Counted from the first letter of the stretch, positions 30,269 through 38,495 are shown. The stretch: DNA of 49,315 nucleotides from Symbiodinium natans (GCA_905221605.1 CAJNDS010002251.1:502501-551815), one strand, 5' to 3'. Numbers and translations: made by a program. The notes: a model not told the origin generated them from the sequence alone.

Positions 30269-30289
30269 CTGACGAGGAAGGGGGGAGGG

Positions 30290-30780
30290 GGCAAAGTTTA
30301 GGTTTAGGTTTGGGGTTTAGGCTTGGGGCTTAGGGTTTTTAGGGTTTAGGGGTTTAAGGGTTGAGGGTTTAGGGTTTTAGGGTTTAGGGTTTGGGGTTTA
30401 GGTTGGGTATGGTTTACGGGTTTAGGGTTTAGTTTCAGGGTTCAGGTTTAGGGATTGGGGTATTGGGTTTGGGGTTTGGGGTCTGGGGGTTGTGGGGTTT
30501 TCGGGTTTGGGGTCTGGGGTTTGGGGTTTGGGGCCTGGGTTTAGGTTTAGGGTTTTAGGGCTTGCGCTTCGGGTGTAAGGATTTTGCGTCGGGGCATTCC
30601 GGTGGTTGGAGTTTGGTTCCGTTTTGGGTGCGTTGGGTTTTGGACTTGTCCCCGAAACCCTGAACCCTTAACCCTACACGCGTCTACCCCAGGTTCAGGG
30701 CTCGCCCGGGCCAAAAGACCCTAAAACCCTAAACCCTAACCCTAAACCCTAAACCCTGAACCCTAAACACCGGTTTAGAA
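30290..30780. repeat. Degenerate TTTAGGG/TTTGGGG DNA (putative intron)
   Basis: Nearly the whole interval 30298-30550 is G-rich telomere-like on the plus strand, and 30720-30770 is CCCTAAA. It lies between two exons of the chain and would be transcribed as intron. No other feature was seen. Confidence 0.75.
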
Positions 30781-30825
30781 TTAGTGCCGTCCCACACCCC
30801 CTCCCCCTAAGAAGGAATATACTAC

Positions 30826-30862
30826 CCGCTGCTAGTCAGTGGTTCAATGCGGGTTATAAGCT
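30826..30862 (-). CDS. Exon 3 of the seven-exon chain
   Basis: The acceptor CCCCAG and donor GG|GTAGTA bound 37 nt reading LITRIEPLTSS. A tRNA-like T-arm word (GTTCGATTCC at 30874-30883) lies just upstream in the other sense but does not fold into a tRNA. Confidence 0.45.
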
Positions 30863-30953
30863 CTGGGGATCCTAAGTTCGATTCCTGGAAACTCCCACCC
30901 CCCCCCCCCCCCCCCCCCCCTCTCCCCCCCCCCCGCACGAAAAAACCCACAAC

Positions 30954-31025
30954 TCTCAGATCCCGAGCAAGGCTTGGAGTTTAAGATTTTAGGGCTTAGG
31001 GCTTCGTTTAGCAGGGTTTCCAGGT
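30954..31025 (-). CDS. Exon 2 of the seven-exon chain
   Basis: It follows a classical acceptor GTCTTCTCCGCAG and reads LETLLNEALSPKILNSKPCS, then GSE, before a GT in GTTGTGGG. The stretch ALSPKIL is encoded by CCCTAAG/CCCTAAA units, so telomere-like sequence appears to have been taken into the coding region. A 37-base C/G tract follows inside the intron. Confidence 0.45.
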
Positions 31026-31072
31026 CTGCGGAGAAGACCCTAGTAGCCGTCACCCTACACGCGCTGCCTGTG

Positions 31073-31132
31073 ACTTTGGGGGCAGGCGTCATACAGGTCC
31101 TCGTCCACCACGGCCACCAGTAATGATCCTCG
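31073..31132 (-). CDS. Exon 1 (or internal) of the seven-exon chain
   Basis: After CATGAG the frame reads RGSLLVAVVDEDLYDACPQ and stops at a donor A|GTCACA; a later donor CGC|GTGTAG is possible. Another frame starting at the overlapping ATG also has high third-position G+C but is improbably rich in tryptophan (DHYWWPWWT). Its link to the ATG exon at 31300-31418 is out of phase as drawn. Confidence 0.45.
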
Positions 31133-31169
31133 CTCATGGTTTCAGAGATGGACGGGGTTTGTGGTTGAC

Positions 31170-31290
31170 TAAACCCTAACCCTAAACCCTAAACCCTAAA
31201 CCCTAAACCCTAAACCCTAACCTAAACCCTAAACCCTAACACCCTGAACCCTAAAACCCTAAACCCTAAAACCCTGAACCCAAAAATAAA
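31170..31290. repeat. CCCTAAA array (putative first intron)
   Basis: C-rich heptamers with CCCTAAAA variants fill 31175-31290, between the ATG-bearing exon and the next candidate exon. Confidence 0.9.
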
Positions 31291-31299
31291 CCCTAAAAC

Positions 31300-31418
31300 C
31301 CCATCAAGTCTTGGGCTTGGGGGATGTGTTGTTCTTGAAGGTTCCCTATCTTCGACTCGGGTGGCGTTCTAGAATCTAGGAGTGCCTCGATACAGGAGAG
31401 GTTTTCCATAGGTTTCAT
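31300..31418 (-). CDS. Candidate first exon with start codon
   Basis: The ATG at 31416-31418 begins MKPMENLSCIEALLDSRTPP and the frame continues ESKIGNLQEQHIPQAQDLM to a donor GTTTTAGGG at the repeat border. No AG acceptor precedes the ATG closely, which fits an initiating exon. It starts only 57 nt below the stop codon of the gene upstream, suggesting a compact array of genes read in the same direction. Confidence 0.45.
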
Positions 31419-31475
31419 GGTTTTAGGGTTTTGCTGTCCAATTCAGGCACGGGGTTTGATCCATAGCGTTAGAAT

Positions 31476-31639
31476 TTAGAGAATAACTCGGGTGGGCTTA
31501 AAGCTGGGTATGACCTCTTCGTGCTTTTCCCCCCTCCCCCACTCAACTAAAAGCAAAGCAGCATGGTAGCCATGATTAGCCATCGGGTCCATATTGGTGG
31601 CTTGGAGTAACCATCGTAATAAAACCCCTCCGCCCTCAC
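31476..31639 (-). CDS. 3'-terminal exon of a candidate six-exon gene
   Basis: The open frame ends with TAA at 31476-31478 and extends upstream to 31739. I place the acceptor at GTTTAG (exon start 31639) because phase then agrees with the exon at 31862-31888. The protein includes GVLLRWLLQATNMDPMANHG, YHAALLLVEWGRGEKHEEVI and ends FKPTRVIL. The second codon position is clearly poorer in G+C than the others. The family is unknown. Confidence 0.5.
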
Positions 31640-31861
31640 CTAAACCCCCAGCACGAGAAGGTCGCAGCGGGGCAGGTGTTTGGCTGCCTGTCCGCCTTGT
31701 AGCCCACTCCCCCCACCAACCCAGAAATCCACCCAGCACCCTAAAACCCTGAACCCCTAAAACCCCTAACCCTACCCCAATGCCCGGAACCCGAAACCTT
31801 CCATCTCAAGACAGATGTACCGCTTAGGCTTTAGACGCCTAGCTGCGGGCTTTTGCTGCAC

Positions 31862-31888
31862 GCCTCGCCTCGCGGCGTTGAGGGGCTG
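31862..31888 (-). CDS. Candidate 27-nt internal exon
   Basis: CCCCAG and a donor C|GTGCAG bound a micro-exon reading APQRREAR. It is supported only by phase: it accepts one base from the exon at 31974-32021 and hands one base to the terminal exon. Confidence 0.3.
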
Positions 31889-31973
31889 CTGGGGGCTCGA
31901 GATTTCGTCACAGGGTTCAGATTTCGAGCTTTAAGTGTTTAGGTAGAGTTTAAGTTTCAGGGTGAGGGTTCAC

Positions 31974-32021
31974 TGAGCAAGAGCCAGCGCATTTTGGCGG
32001 CCAACTGCTTTCTTCCCATCT
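31974..32021 (-). CDS. Candidate internal exon, MGRKQLAAKMRWLLL
   Basis: The acceptor GACTAG and donor A|GTGAAC bound 48 nt, with 12 of 15 third positions G or C. The 12-base core coding KMRW recurs in the candidate exon at 42126-42174. Confidence 0.5.
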
Positions 32022-32049
32022 CTAGTCCCCACACACATTCACAAAAGGT

Positions 32050-32235
32050 TGGCGGGAATGGGGGAGGGTGCCTATATAAACTTCAAACCTCAGCCCCAAA
32101 ACCCTAAACCATAAACCCTAAACCTAAACCCTAAACTCTAAACCCTAAACCCTAAACCCTCAACCCTAAACCCTAAACCTAAACCCTAAACCCTAACCCC
32201 TAAACCCTAGACCCTAAACCCTAAACCCAAACGCC
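32050..32235. repeat. CCCTAAA array (putative intron)
   Basis: Near-continuous CCCTAAA with CCTAAA deletions at 32098-32230, between exons that join in phase. Confidence 0.93.
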
Positions 32236-32273
32236 TTGGCATGGAGCTTCCAGGGCACCCAAGCTCTTTCAAC

Positions 32274-32328
32274 CCAGGGGGGCGGTGCAGGGTTCATACA
32301 AGGAAAAAGGGCCCCCGTACTGTACCGA
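32274..32328 (-). CDS. Candidate internal exon
   Basis: The acceptor GACTACAG and donor G|GTTGAA bound 55 nt reading SVQYGGPFSLYEPCTAPL, with 13 of 18 third positions G or C. Its last base G is completed to GAG by the exon at 31974-32021. Confidence 0.5.
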
Positions 32329-32369
32329 CTGTAGTCCAGGGACTTCTAACCTAAGTACTTACAAGCCTA

Positions 32370-32530
32370 AACCCTAAACCCTAAACCCTAAACCCTAAAC
32401 CCAAAACCCTAAACCTGCTAAACTTCCTAAACTTCCTAAACTTCCTAAACTTCCTAAACCTCCTAAACCTCCTAAACTTCCTAAACTTCCTAAACTTCCT
32501 AAACTTCCTAAACTTCCTAAACACAAAACC
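32370..32530. repeat. CCCTAAA block and CTTCCTAAA nonamer satellite
   Basis: CCCTAAA at 32368-32412 is followed by about twelve nonamers CTTCCTAAA (two are CCTCCTAAA) at 32415-32522. The nonamer looks like a telomere-type unit with two extra bases that expanded locally. Confidence 0.95.
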
Positions 32531-32710
32531 CCAAAACCCTTCTGGCACTTAGAACTCAGGGGCCCCTCCCTGTAGGGCTTAGGCTTTCGTGCTTTGGGCT
32601 GAGGGTTTAGGGTTTAGGGTTCTAGGCTTGATAGGGCTTCTTATGAAAGCCCCTCGGGGCACAAACCCTGAGTTTCCTAAGCCCTAAACCCTAAACCCTA
32701 AACCCTAAAC

Positions 32711-32750
32711 CTGGCGGGAAAGCTTCAGGGCTTCACCAGCACCGGGATTC
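32711..32750 (-). CDS. Candidate internal exon ending at CAG|GTTTAGGG
   Basis: After TCTACAAG the segment reads NPGAGEALKLSRQ and ends at a telomere unit serving as donor. It begins with one base that completes CG of the previous exon and ends in phase 0, as the exon at 32274-32328 requires. Confidence 0.45.
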
Positions 32751-32888
32751 CTTGTAGACAACCCACGTCCCAAACCCCTCCCCCCCCCCCCCCACCTCAA
32801 AACAAGGACCCTGACATGGAACAACCTCCATATAGGGTTTAGGGTGTTTTCTACTGGCATCAAACAGCAACTCAATAGATCCACTCAC

Positions 32889-32944
32889 CGAACTTTTTTG
32901 GAATAGTCACCCACCAAAACCCCACAATCAACATCGGTTTTTGG
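32889..32944 (-). CDS. Candidate internal exon
   Basis: CCCCAAG and a consensus donor CG|GTGAGT bound 56 nt reading PKTDVDCGVLVGDYSKKV. Third-position bias is weak, so the call rests on the donor and the phase with 32711-32750. Confidence 0.4.
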
Positions 32945-32959
32945 CTTGGGGCTCAGGGT

Positions 32960-33490
32960 TGCAGGGTTTCAGGCCCTAAACCCTAAACCCTAAAAAACCC
33001 TGAAACCCTTTATGCACACTCTGGTATAGGGCCTAGCAGTGCCCGCCTGAGATGAGGGGGGGGGGGGGGGGGCGGTGTTGTTTTTTTTTTTTTTTTTTGT
33101 TTTTTCTTGTCCCTGAACGAAACGGTGCGTGCTGAAGATGCTTTTCTGCAAAGCACGGGCGGCTGGGGAGGTTCCCCTTATGCTAGCAGTCCTTAATGGG
33201 ATTTATTTGAGTTACCCTACACCCTAAACCCTAAACCCTAACACCCCTAACACCCTAACCCCCCCCCCCCCACCCCTTAAAATTAAACCCTAAACCCTAA
33301 CCTAAACCCTAAACCCTAAACCTATCATAATCCCGTTAAGGACCCCACCACCAAACCCCCCAACCACCCCCCCCCCACCCCCAACTCCCCCACCCCCATC
33401 TTCCCGCCCCCCCCCCCACGCCCCCCCATCCCCCCGCCACAGGTTTGAAAGAATTTGAGTCCTGGGGCTGGTGGGATTGAGAGTTAGATC
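32960..33490. other. Poly-G/T and poly-C tracts, dispersed repeat family D
   Basis: A G tract then T tract at 33057-33098, C tracts at 33260-33272 and through 33355-33440, and CCCTAAA at 33220-33320. A family D copy on the minus strand lies at 33170-33211, with a fragment at 33321-33346. Directly after that copy a minus-strand frame, ARALQKSIFSTHRF, follows a CCTCCCCAG acceptor (about 33125-33170) but is not called. Confidence 0.5.
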
Positions 33491-33496
33491 TTAAGC

Positions 33497-33618
33497 CTAC
33501 TGGGAATGTATTGAGTGAACTTTGTAGTTTCTCAATGTTATGGGTTTCTTGGGTGGGTGGGTTGTTTTTTCCAACGCTTGACAAGCTGCTTGACTCGTGA
33601 ATGCTCGGACTTGAGATG
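33497..33618 (-). CDS. Candidate 3'-terminal exon, function unknown
   Basis: The acceptor GGGTTCAG lies at the edge of a TTTAGGG array (minus-strand sense). The 39-codon frame begins SQVRAFTSQAACQALEKTTH and ends LRNYKVHSIHSQ, then TAG. The TAG overlaps a possible donor CA|GTAGGC, so it may not be terminal. Phase agrees with the exon at 34003-34223. Confidence 0.4.
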
Positions 33619-33619
33619 C

Positions 33620-33960
33620 TGAACCCTAAACCCTAAACCCTAAACCCTAAACCCTAAACCCTAAACCCTAAACCCTAAACCCTAAACCCTAAACCCTAAA
33701 CCCTAAACCCTAAACCTATCATAATCCCGATTAAGGACTCTTAGTTTAGGGGGGGACATCCCAGGCTGGAGGTCTTTAACGAAACCTGGGACCCTGGGTG
33801 TTGGGCGTAGTTGGTTTTAGGGTTTTGTAGGTTTTGGTGAGTTTTTAGTGAGTTTTTTAAACAGGTTTTGATGAGCTTTTAGTAGGGGTTTGGTAAGGTT
33901 TTTGTTTCTGTGGGGTTTACTAGGTTTTGGCAGGGGTTTTAGTGGGGTTTTAGCCATGTG
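33620..33960. repeat. CCCTAAA array, family D copy and TTTTAGTGGGG-like DNA
   Basis: A clean CCCTAAA array at 33624-33714 is followed by a family D copy (33715-33762), then T/G-rich degenerate DNA. It is intronic in the gene model. Confidence 0.85.
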
Positions 33961-34002
33961 TGGGGTTTGGGGGTTTCATTAGGCTGGCTCAGGGCCTTGA
34001 AC

Positions 34003-34223
34003 CTTCCTGCGACTGGAAGTTCTTCATCGCGGCAAGGAGGGCAGCGGCTGTGAGGCTATTGCCGGCCCCCCACGTGCCACTCATCTGCACGTTGAGAAGC
34101 GCAAAGGTGCGAATGGTATTGGGCTTTTTTGTTGCCTGGGGCAGTTGCGTCCCACAATTCAAGCTCATGGAACCCACGGCGCTCTCCCCGTAGGGTTCAA
34201 GCAACTGGCTGGCGACGGAACCC
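34003..34223 (-). CDS. Longest candidate internal exon of the window
   Basis: Behind a branch-point-like CTGAC and the acceptor TCTAAG, 73 codons run to a donor G|GTTCAA. The protein includes GSVASQLLEPYGESAVGSMS, LNCGTQLPQATKKPNTIRTF and NVQMSGTWGAGNSLTAAALL. About two thirds of third positions are G or C. The composition suggests a compact Gly/Ser/Ala-rich domain, but I do not recognise it. A plus-strand frame overlaps and is judged a shadow. Confidence 0.55.
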
Positions 34224-34453
34224 CTTAGAGTCAGAGAAGCGGCAAACTCCTAACCCCCACACCAAGACCACAGCTAGTTTGAACCCTCAACCCTCAACCC
34301 TCAACCCTCAACCTTAAACCCTAAACCCTGAACCCTAAACCGCAAACCCTAAACCCCAACCCTAAAGCCTAACCCCGCCTAGACCTAGTAAGTAGGTACC
34401 CTAAACAAGACCTAACTTCTCCTCCGCAGTAACCTTACATAGCAACTACTTAC

Positions 34454-34495
34454 TCAGCGACCCGATCCTTGGAGTAGATGAAACGAAGCTCTGGG
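34454..34495 (-). CDS. Candidate internal exon with GTAAGT donor
   Basis: The acceptor TTGACAG and a perfect consensus donor GA|GTAAGT bound 42 nt reading PELRFIYSKDRVA. GA joins to the first G of the exon at 34003-34223 as GAG. Confidence 0.55.
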   Translation of the reverse strand, partial: PRASFHLLQGSGR

Positions 34496-34534
34496 CTGTC
34501 AACCCTTAAACCCCAGACTGATGGGTTCCCCGTT

Positions 34535-34640
34535 AGGGTTTTTGGGGTTTAGGGGTTTAGGGTTTAGGGTTTAGGGTTTAGGGTTTAGGGTTTTAGGGTT
34601 TTAGGGTTTTAGGGTTTTAGGGTTTAGGGTTTAGGGTTCA
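34535..34640. repeat. TTTAGGG and TTTTAGGG block
   Basis: Heptamers change to octamers (TTTTAGGG) at 34585-34620 and back again. Confidence 0.95.
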
Positions 34641-34656
34641 GGCCTCCTACCCCCTC

Positions 34657-34763
34657 TACTTGAAGGTTCATGGTACTTATTAACCAACTATACCTGTACT
34701 GTTATGATTTGGGTGATAAGTAGAGCTATGATTGCGTTAATAAGTACCATGAACCTCCAAGTA
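34657..34763. mobile_element. Foldback (MITE-like) element, family A copy 2
   Basis: TACTTGAAGGTTCATGGTAC at the left and GTACCATGAACCTCCAAGTA at the right form the inverted ends, with only short spacer between the arms. It is shorter than the other two copies and its interior differs. Confidence 0.7.
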
Positions 34764-35340
34764 TACTTAGGTTCCCCCAAAGATTGAGGCTGTTCAGGGA
34801 TAATTAAGCCTAAGTAAGGTTATCTGAGGGGGGGGGGGGGTAGTATAGAGGGAACCCTCATAGAGGGGGGTAGTACCCTTTGGACCTGTGGCATTGCTGT
34901 GCTCCTTAAACCTTGGATCTTCCACATGTTTCTTGTGTTAAGGGTTATAAGGAGGGACCCCTAGAAGGGTTTAGGGTTTCGGGTTTCGGGTTTAGGGTTT
35001 AGGGTTTAGGGTTTAGGGTTTAGGGTTTAGGGTTTAGGGTTTAGGGTTTAGGGTTTAGGGTTTAGGGTTTAGCCTCAATGTTATTCCCCTATATAACCCT
35101 TAGATAATCTCTAAGGTCCCTTCTAAGGGTCCCTCGTTTAGTCCCTTGATTCTGTGGCTGCCTAAGGCTTAGACCGCTTCTGAGAGGTTAGGGTTTGAGG
35201 ATTCTCGGGCTCCTTGGATGTCAACCCTAAACCCAAACCCCCACACCCTAAAACTAAACTAAACCCTAAACCCTAAACCCTAAACCCTAAACCCTAAACC
35301 CTAAACCCTAAACCCCAAACCCTAAACCCTAAACCCTACA
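34764..35340. repeat. TTTAGGG array flanked by inverted unique sequence, CCCTAAA array
   Basis: A clean TTTAGGG array at 34970-35072 is flanked by GGAGGGACCCCTAGAAGGG on the left and, inverted, by CTTCTAAGGGTCCCTCG at 35121-35137 on the right. A CCCTAAA array follows at 35258-35342. A G tract lies at 34828-34840. Confidence 0.8.
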
Positions 35341-35344
35341 CCCG

Positions 35345-35940
35345 CCTAGGGCCCCCCTCGGCCTTCAAGTGGCCCCCCCCAAGACACTCGAAAATGCCCC
35401 AATGGAGACAGACCAAATCAATCCCACTGGGCTACCACCTGTTTGAGGGATGGGAATTCAGTGTTTAGGGTTTACGGGTTCGGGCTTCGGATTCCTGAAC
35501 CCCTAAACCCTAAACCCTGAACCCCTAAACCCTAAACCCTGAAGCCCTAAACCCTGAACACCTAAACCCTGAACCACGAACCCTAGGACCCCGAGGGTCC
35601 TCCAGCAGTGCTTGGCCCAAATGCCTTGGCACAGTCTCGGGTTCAGGGTTTAGGGTTAAGGGTTTAGGGTTCAGGGCTTTGGAATCTTAGGAGCTTAGGG
35701 TTTCCGCGTGCAGCGGCTTGACATTTCCATGGGTTTCGGGCTTGGGCCTGTACGAAAGCCGTTTAGGGTTAGGGTTTGGGGTTTGGGGTTTGGGGTTTGG
35801 GGTTTGGGGTTTAGGGTTTAGGGTTCAGGGTTCAGGGTTTAGGGTTTAGGGTTTAGGGCTTGGGCTTGGGTTTCGGGCGTAGGAAGCGAGGGAGCTTAGG
35901 GTTTGGGGTTAGTGCGCCGCAGATGTTGTTGGTGAATCCG
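35345..35940. other. Unique islands between telomere-like blocks
   Basis: CCCTAAA/CCCTGAA at 35498-35585, TTTAGGG/TTTGGGG at 35640-35680 and 35763-35860. The island at 35350-35460 is open in several frames on both strands. The island at 35588-35640 reads TVPRHLGQALLEDPR on minus, but all three frames are open, so I call nothing. Confidence 0.5.
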
Positions 35941-35946
35941 CAAAAC

Positions 35947-36024
35947 CATAAGGCCGTAAGGCAGGCAGGTCGAGCACGAAACTCTCCTCCAACTCACACT
36001 GCAGTCTGAGGATGTTTTTGGCGG
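35947..36024 (-). CDS. Candidate internal exon, function unknown
   Basis: CACCCCCAAG and a donor G|GTTTTG bound 78 nt reading AKNILRLQCELEESFVLDLP and then ALRPY, with about two thirds of third positions G or C. It is probably downstream of the chain at 36446-37458. The joining phase works only if the exon at 36446-36531 ends earlier, at AAG|GTAGTC. Confidence 0.4.
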
Positions 36025-36445
36025 CTTGGGGGTGAATCGGGTATAGGGTTTGGGGCTGAGGGTTTAGGGTTTATAGGGCTTAGGGTACCCTTTAAGGGAT
36101 GATGTAGGGCCCTCATTCCCTCATTCCCTCATTCCCTACCAAGCACCAGCCAGAATGGCAGAGAGTGTGGGTTTGGGCTTTTGGCTTTGTGGGGTCAAGG
36201 GAGCACGAATGTCGGGCTTCAGGGGCGTTTTGGGCGTTTTTCCGGGCGTAGATTTTTTTTTTTTTTTTAAAGGGCCTTTTGGGGTGTAGGGTTTGTGGGG
36301 GTGGTCGGGATTCCTTTTTGTCGAAGTTCCCTTTTGTGAGGTTATCGGGGTGGCCCCAGTCCTTTTAGCGTTATAATAGGGGGTACGATCATCCCTATTA
36401 AGGACTGCTAGTATAAGGGGGAACATCCCAAGACGCATCATTTAC

Positions 36446-36531
36446 GGGAGTGTGGAGTGCTGCAGGGAGCCGCGAGGAGGACCCAGAAACATTGCCAAGT
36501 CTGTCATGACTACCTTGGGGAATTGTGAAAC
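36446..36531 (-). CDS. Exon 4 of a candidate four-exon chain
   Basis: It follows the telomere-unit acceptor GTTTAG and reads FTIPQGSHDRLGNVSGSSSR then LPAALHTP, to a donor GTAAAT. An overlapping frame (QFPKVVMTDLAMFLG) has better third-position bias but the wrong phase. Confidence in the frame is therefore limited. Confidence 0.35.
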
Positions 36532-36601
36532 CTAAACCCTAGACGACCCTAAACCCATAGGGCCCTAACTCCCTCATCCCCTACAATCCCCTACAACGAA
36601 C

Positions 36602-36691
36602 CAGACATTCTGGTGGAGTCCAAGTGGCCGCTAACTGCGTAGACCCATACATCACAGTCCTCGGCCACCTCGTCAGGGTTTTTCAGGTGCT
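36602..36691 (-). CDS. Exon 3 of the four-exon chain
   Basis: The acceptor CCACCTAG and donor G|GTTCGT bound 90 nt reading HLKNPDEVAEDCDVWVYAVS and GHLDSTRMS. About 70 percent of third positions are G or C, and the second position is A/T-rich, the pattern of real coding sequence. Confidence 0.55.
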
Positions 36692-36714
36692 CTAGGTGGG
36701 GATGTACCCCCTTA

Positions 36715-37060
36715 TACTGGGGTTTAGGGGTTGATACTAGGGGTTTAGGGGTCTATAAGGGTTTAGGGTTTAGGGAGTTCTTAATCAAGGGGATTCGAAT
36801 CAATAATCCCTGTTAAGCACTGTTAGTCTTGGGCTGCTGGTGGTTGGCTATATATATATATATATATATACCCTAAACCCTAAACCCTAAACCCTAAACC
36901 CTAAACCCTAAACCCTAAACCCAGGGCTTAAGCGCAGAGCTTCTGGCTTGAAAAAGGGGGGGGGGGAAGGTTTGGGTTTAGGGTTTATGGTTTAGCGTTT
37001 GGGGTTTAGGGTTCAGGGTTAAGGGTTTAGGGTTTCGGGTTTCGGCTTTAGGGTCAAGGG
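36715..37060. repeat. Telomere-like blocks, TA tract and G tract (putative intron)
   Basis: A TATATA tract at 36849-36870 leads into CCCTAAA (36871-36922). A G tract at 36957-36966 leads into TTTAGGG-like DNA (36975-37060). A family D fragment lies at 36790-36830. Confidence 0.85.
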
Positions 37061-37076
37061 TGAACTCTGACTAAAC

Positions 37077-37172
37077 CCATGTTTGGGCGTTTTATGCGCC
37101 CAGCCACCGTGCAGCTGTACTGGCAAAGCGCAGCGGAATCGACCTCCAGGGACATTGAAGTCACGGGAAGCC
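37077..37172 (-). CDS. Exon 2 of the four-exon chain, telomere units at both borders
   Basis: It starts directly after GGGTTTAG and ends directly before GTTTAGTC. It reads LPVTSMSLEVDSAALCQYSC then TVAGRIKRPNM. It joins in phase both to 37412-37458 upstream and to 36602-36691 downstream. Confidence 0.55.
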
Positions 37173-37214
37173 CTAAACCCTAAACCCTAAACCCTGAACC
37201 CTAAATCCTGATCC

Positions 37215-37330
37215 TTCTTCTTGCATATCCTTATTTCTGAATGCATTTTGAGTTTGGCAACTTTTGTTCCAATCGGAATTCCGGATTTGGGCTCAACCTT
37301 CTCGATATGGGAACGAATTTCCAACAGGCC
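37215..37330. repeat. Dispersed AAAGT-GCCAA repeat, copy 1
   Basis: On the minus strand GGAACAAAAGTTGCCAA resembles GGAGCAAAAGTCCCCAA near 37700. The minus frame reads SGIPIGTKVAKL here and IGNPIGAKVPN in the other copy. It may be a coding repeat or a dispersed element. Confidence 0.4.
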
Positions 37331-37411
37331 ATAGTACCCTAAACCCTAAACCCTAAACCCTAAACCCTAAACCCCAAACCCTAAACCCCAAGGATATAAG
37401 GTGGAGGAAAC

Positions 37412-37458
37412 CCTTCGCCAGCCTAGGTTTTGAGAGCCATGCAAGATCATTGGATATC
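37412..37458 (-). CDS. Exon 1 of the four-exon chain
   Basis: After CCCTAAG, itself a telomere variant, the segment reads ISNDLAWLSKPRLAK to a donor G|GTTTCC. The G is completed to GGG by the next exon. Confidence 0.45.
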
Positions 37459-37469
37459 CTTAGGGTGTA

Positions 37470-37545
37470 GGGTTTAGGGTTTAGGGTTTAGGGTTTAGGG
37501 TTTTGGGTTTTGGGTTTTGGGTTTTGGGTTTTGGGTTTTGGGTTT
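37470..37545. repeat. TTTAGGG changing to TTTTGGG heptamers
   Basis: Four TTTAGGG units are followed by seven TTTTGGG heptamers, another locally homogenised variant. Confidence 0.95.
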
Positions 37546-37750
37546 TGGGCTTCCTCAAGCCTTTGGCCACACTTTTCGCTCCCAAGTCCGGCTTAACTTG
37601 GAATTTGGCCGCTTGTTGATCCAAGTCCCGAAGGAATCTGTCATTAGCCACGCTTGGCTCGAAATTCGAAACTGGTTTTGACAATTGGGGACTTTTGCTC
37701 CAATAGGATTTCCGATGTTTTTGGGACACTTTTTGCTCGAAGCCCCGAAC
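37546..37750. repeat. Dispersed AAAGT-GCCAA repeat, copy 2
   Basis: Several GAGC(A)AAAAGT words lie on the minus strand (about 37585, 37695, 37725). A related word on the plus strand at 38714-38735 (GTGGAGCAAAAAGTGTCCAA) marks a third, inverted site. Minus frames are open for about 65 codons in two phases. No gene is called. Confidence 0.4.
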
Positions 37751-37764
37751 AGCTGTATATTCCC

Positions 37765-38370
37765 TAAACCCTAAACCCTAAACCCTAAACCCTAAACCCT
37801 AAACTCTAAACCCTAAACCCTAAACCCTAAACCCTAGACCGGCTGCTCTTGGGTCTCGAGTTCCTTTGCGGTGGTTTTGGCGGTTGCAGGTGCTTTCCCT
37901 TGTGAATGATGGTGTAGCAAATCGTGTTTGTTACTAATAGGAAATACAAAATAGTCAGTTGCCAAGGAAATTTTTTTACAAAGATTGTTCAGTATTAATA
38001 TACAAGATGAGCTAACATTATCAAAATCTACGACTTCTCTTCACTGCAGCCGCTACTAGTAGTTATCTCATCCTAAGCTGCCTTCATGGTTCACTCCTTC
38101 ACCTATGGGGTGCGGGAGCTCACGTTCTGACCCTAAAACCCAGAAAGCCCATGAAAACCCTCAAGCTCAACCTTCAAACCCTATCAACCAACAAGCCCGA
38201 AACCTCGAATCCTTAAACCCTAAGCCCTAAGCCCTTAGCCCTATATAAGCCCTAAGCCCTAAACCATTGAATCCTTAAGCCCTACACCCGGAAATCCTTT
38301 CAGTTCAGGGGGCTTCGGACGTAGGGGCCTGAGGAGTTGAGGTTGTGGGTTTGCGAGTGTTGGAGTTTCT
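37765..38370. other. CCCTAAA array and unique AT-richer DNA
   Basis: CCCTAAA at 37763-37838. Unique DNA at 37840-38130 includes an AT-rich part (37940-38030) with no frame. Degenerate C-rich units follow at 38190-38290. Confidence 0.6.
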
Positions 38371-38377
38371 AGGCATG

Positions 38378-38495
38378 AGGTTTAGGGTTTAGGGTTTAGG
38401 GTTTAGGGTTTAGGGTTTAGGGTTTAGGGTTTAGGGTTTAGGGTTTAGGGTTTAGGGTTTAGGGTTTAGGGTTTAGGGTTTAGGGTTTAGGGTTC
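38378..38495. repeat. TTTAGGG array
   Basis: About 16 nearly perfect units. The island after it (38500-38640) is open in two minus-strand frames (FDLNSRNSYLLLHNP and LSEGTWTLNVRPQLTK), so no exon is called. Confidence 0.97.

Noticed and set aside
30827-30895. Possible tRNA (CTAGTCAGTGG followed by GTTCGATTCC)
   Set aside because: The acceptor and anticodon stems do not pair, and the T stem has a mismatch. Part of the stretch fits an exon on the other strand.
36136-36441. Minus-strand frame of 101 codons
   Set aside because: It runs through a family D repeat and a poly-A tract giving polylysine. The ATG lies in repeat sequence and there is no domain.
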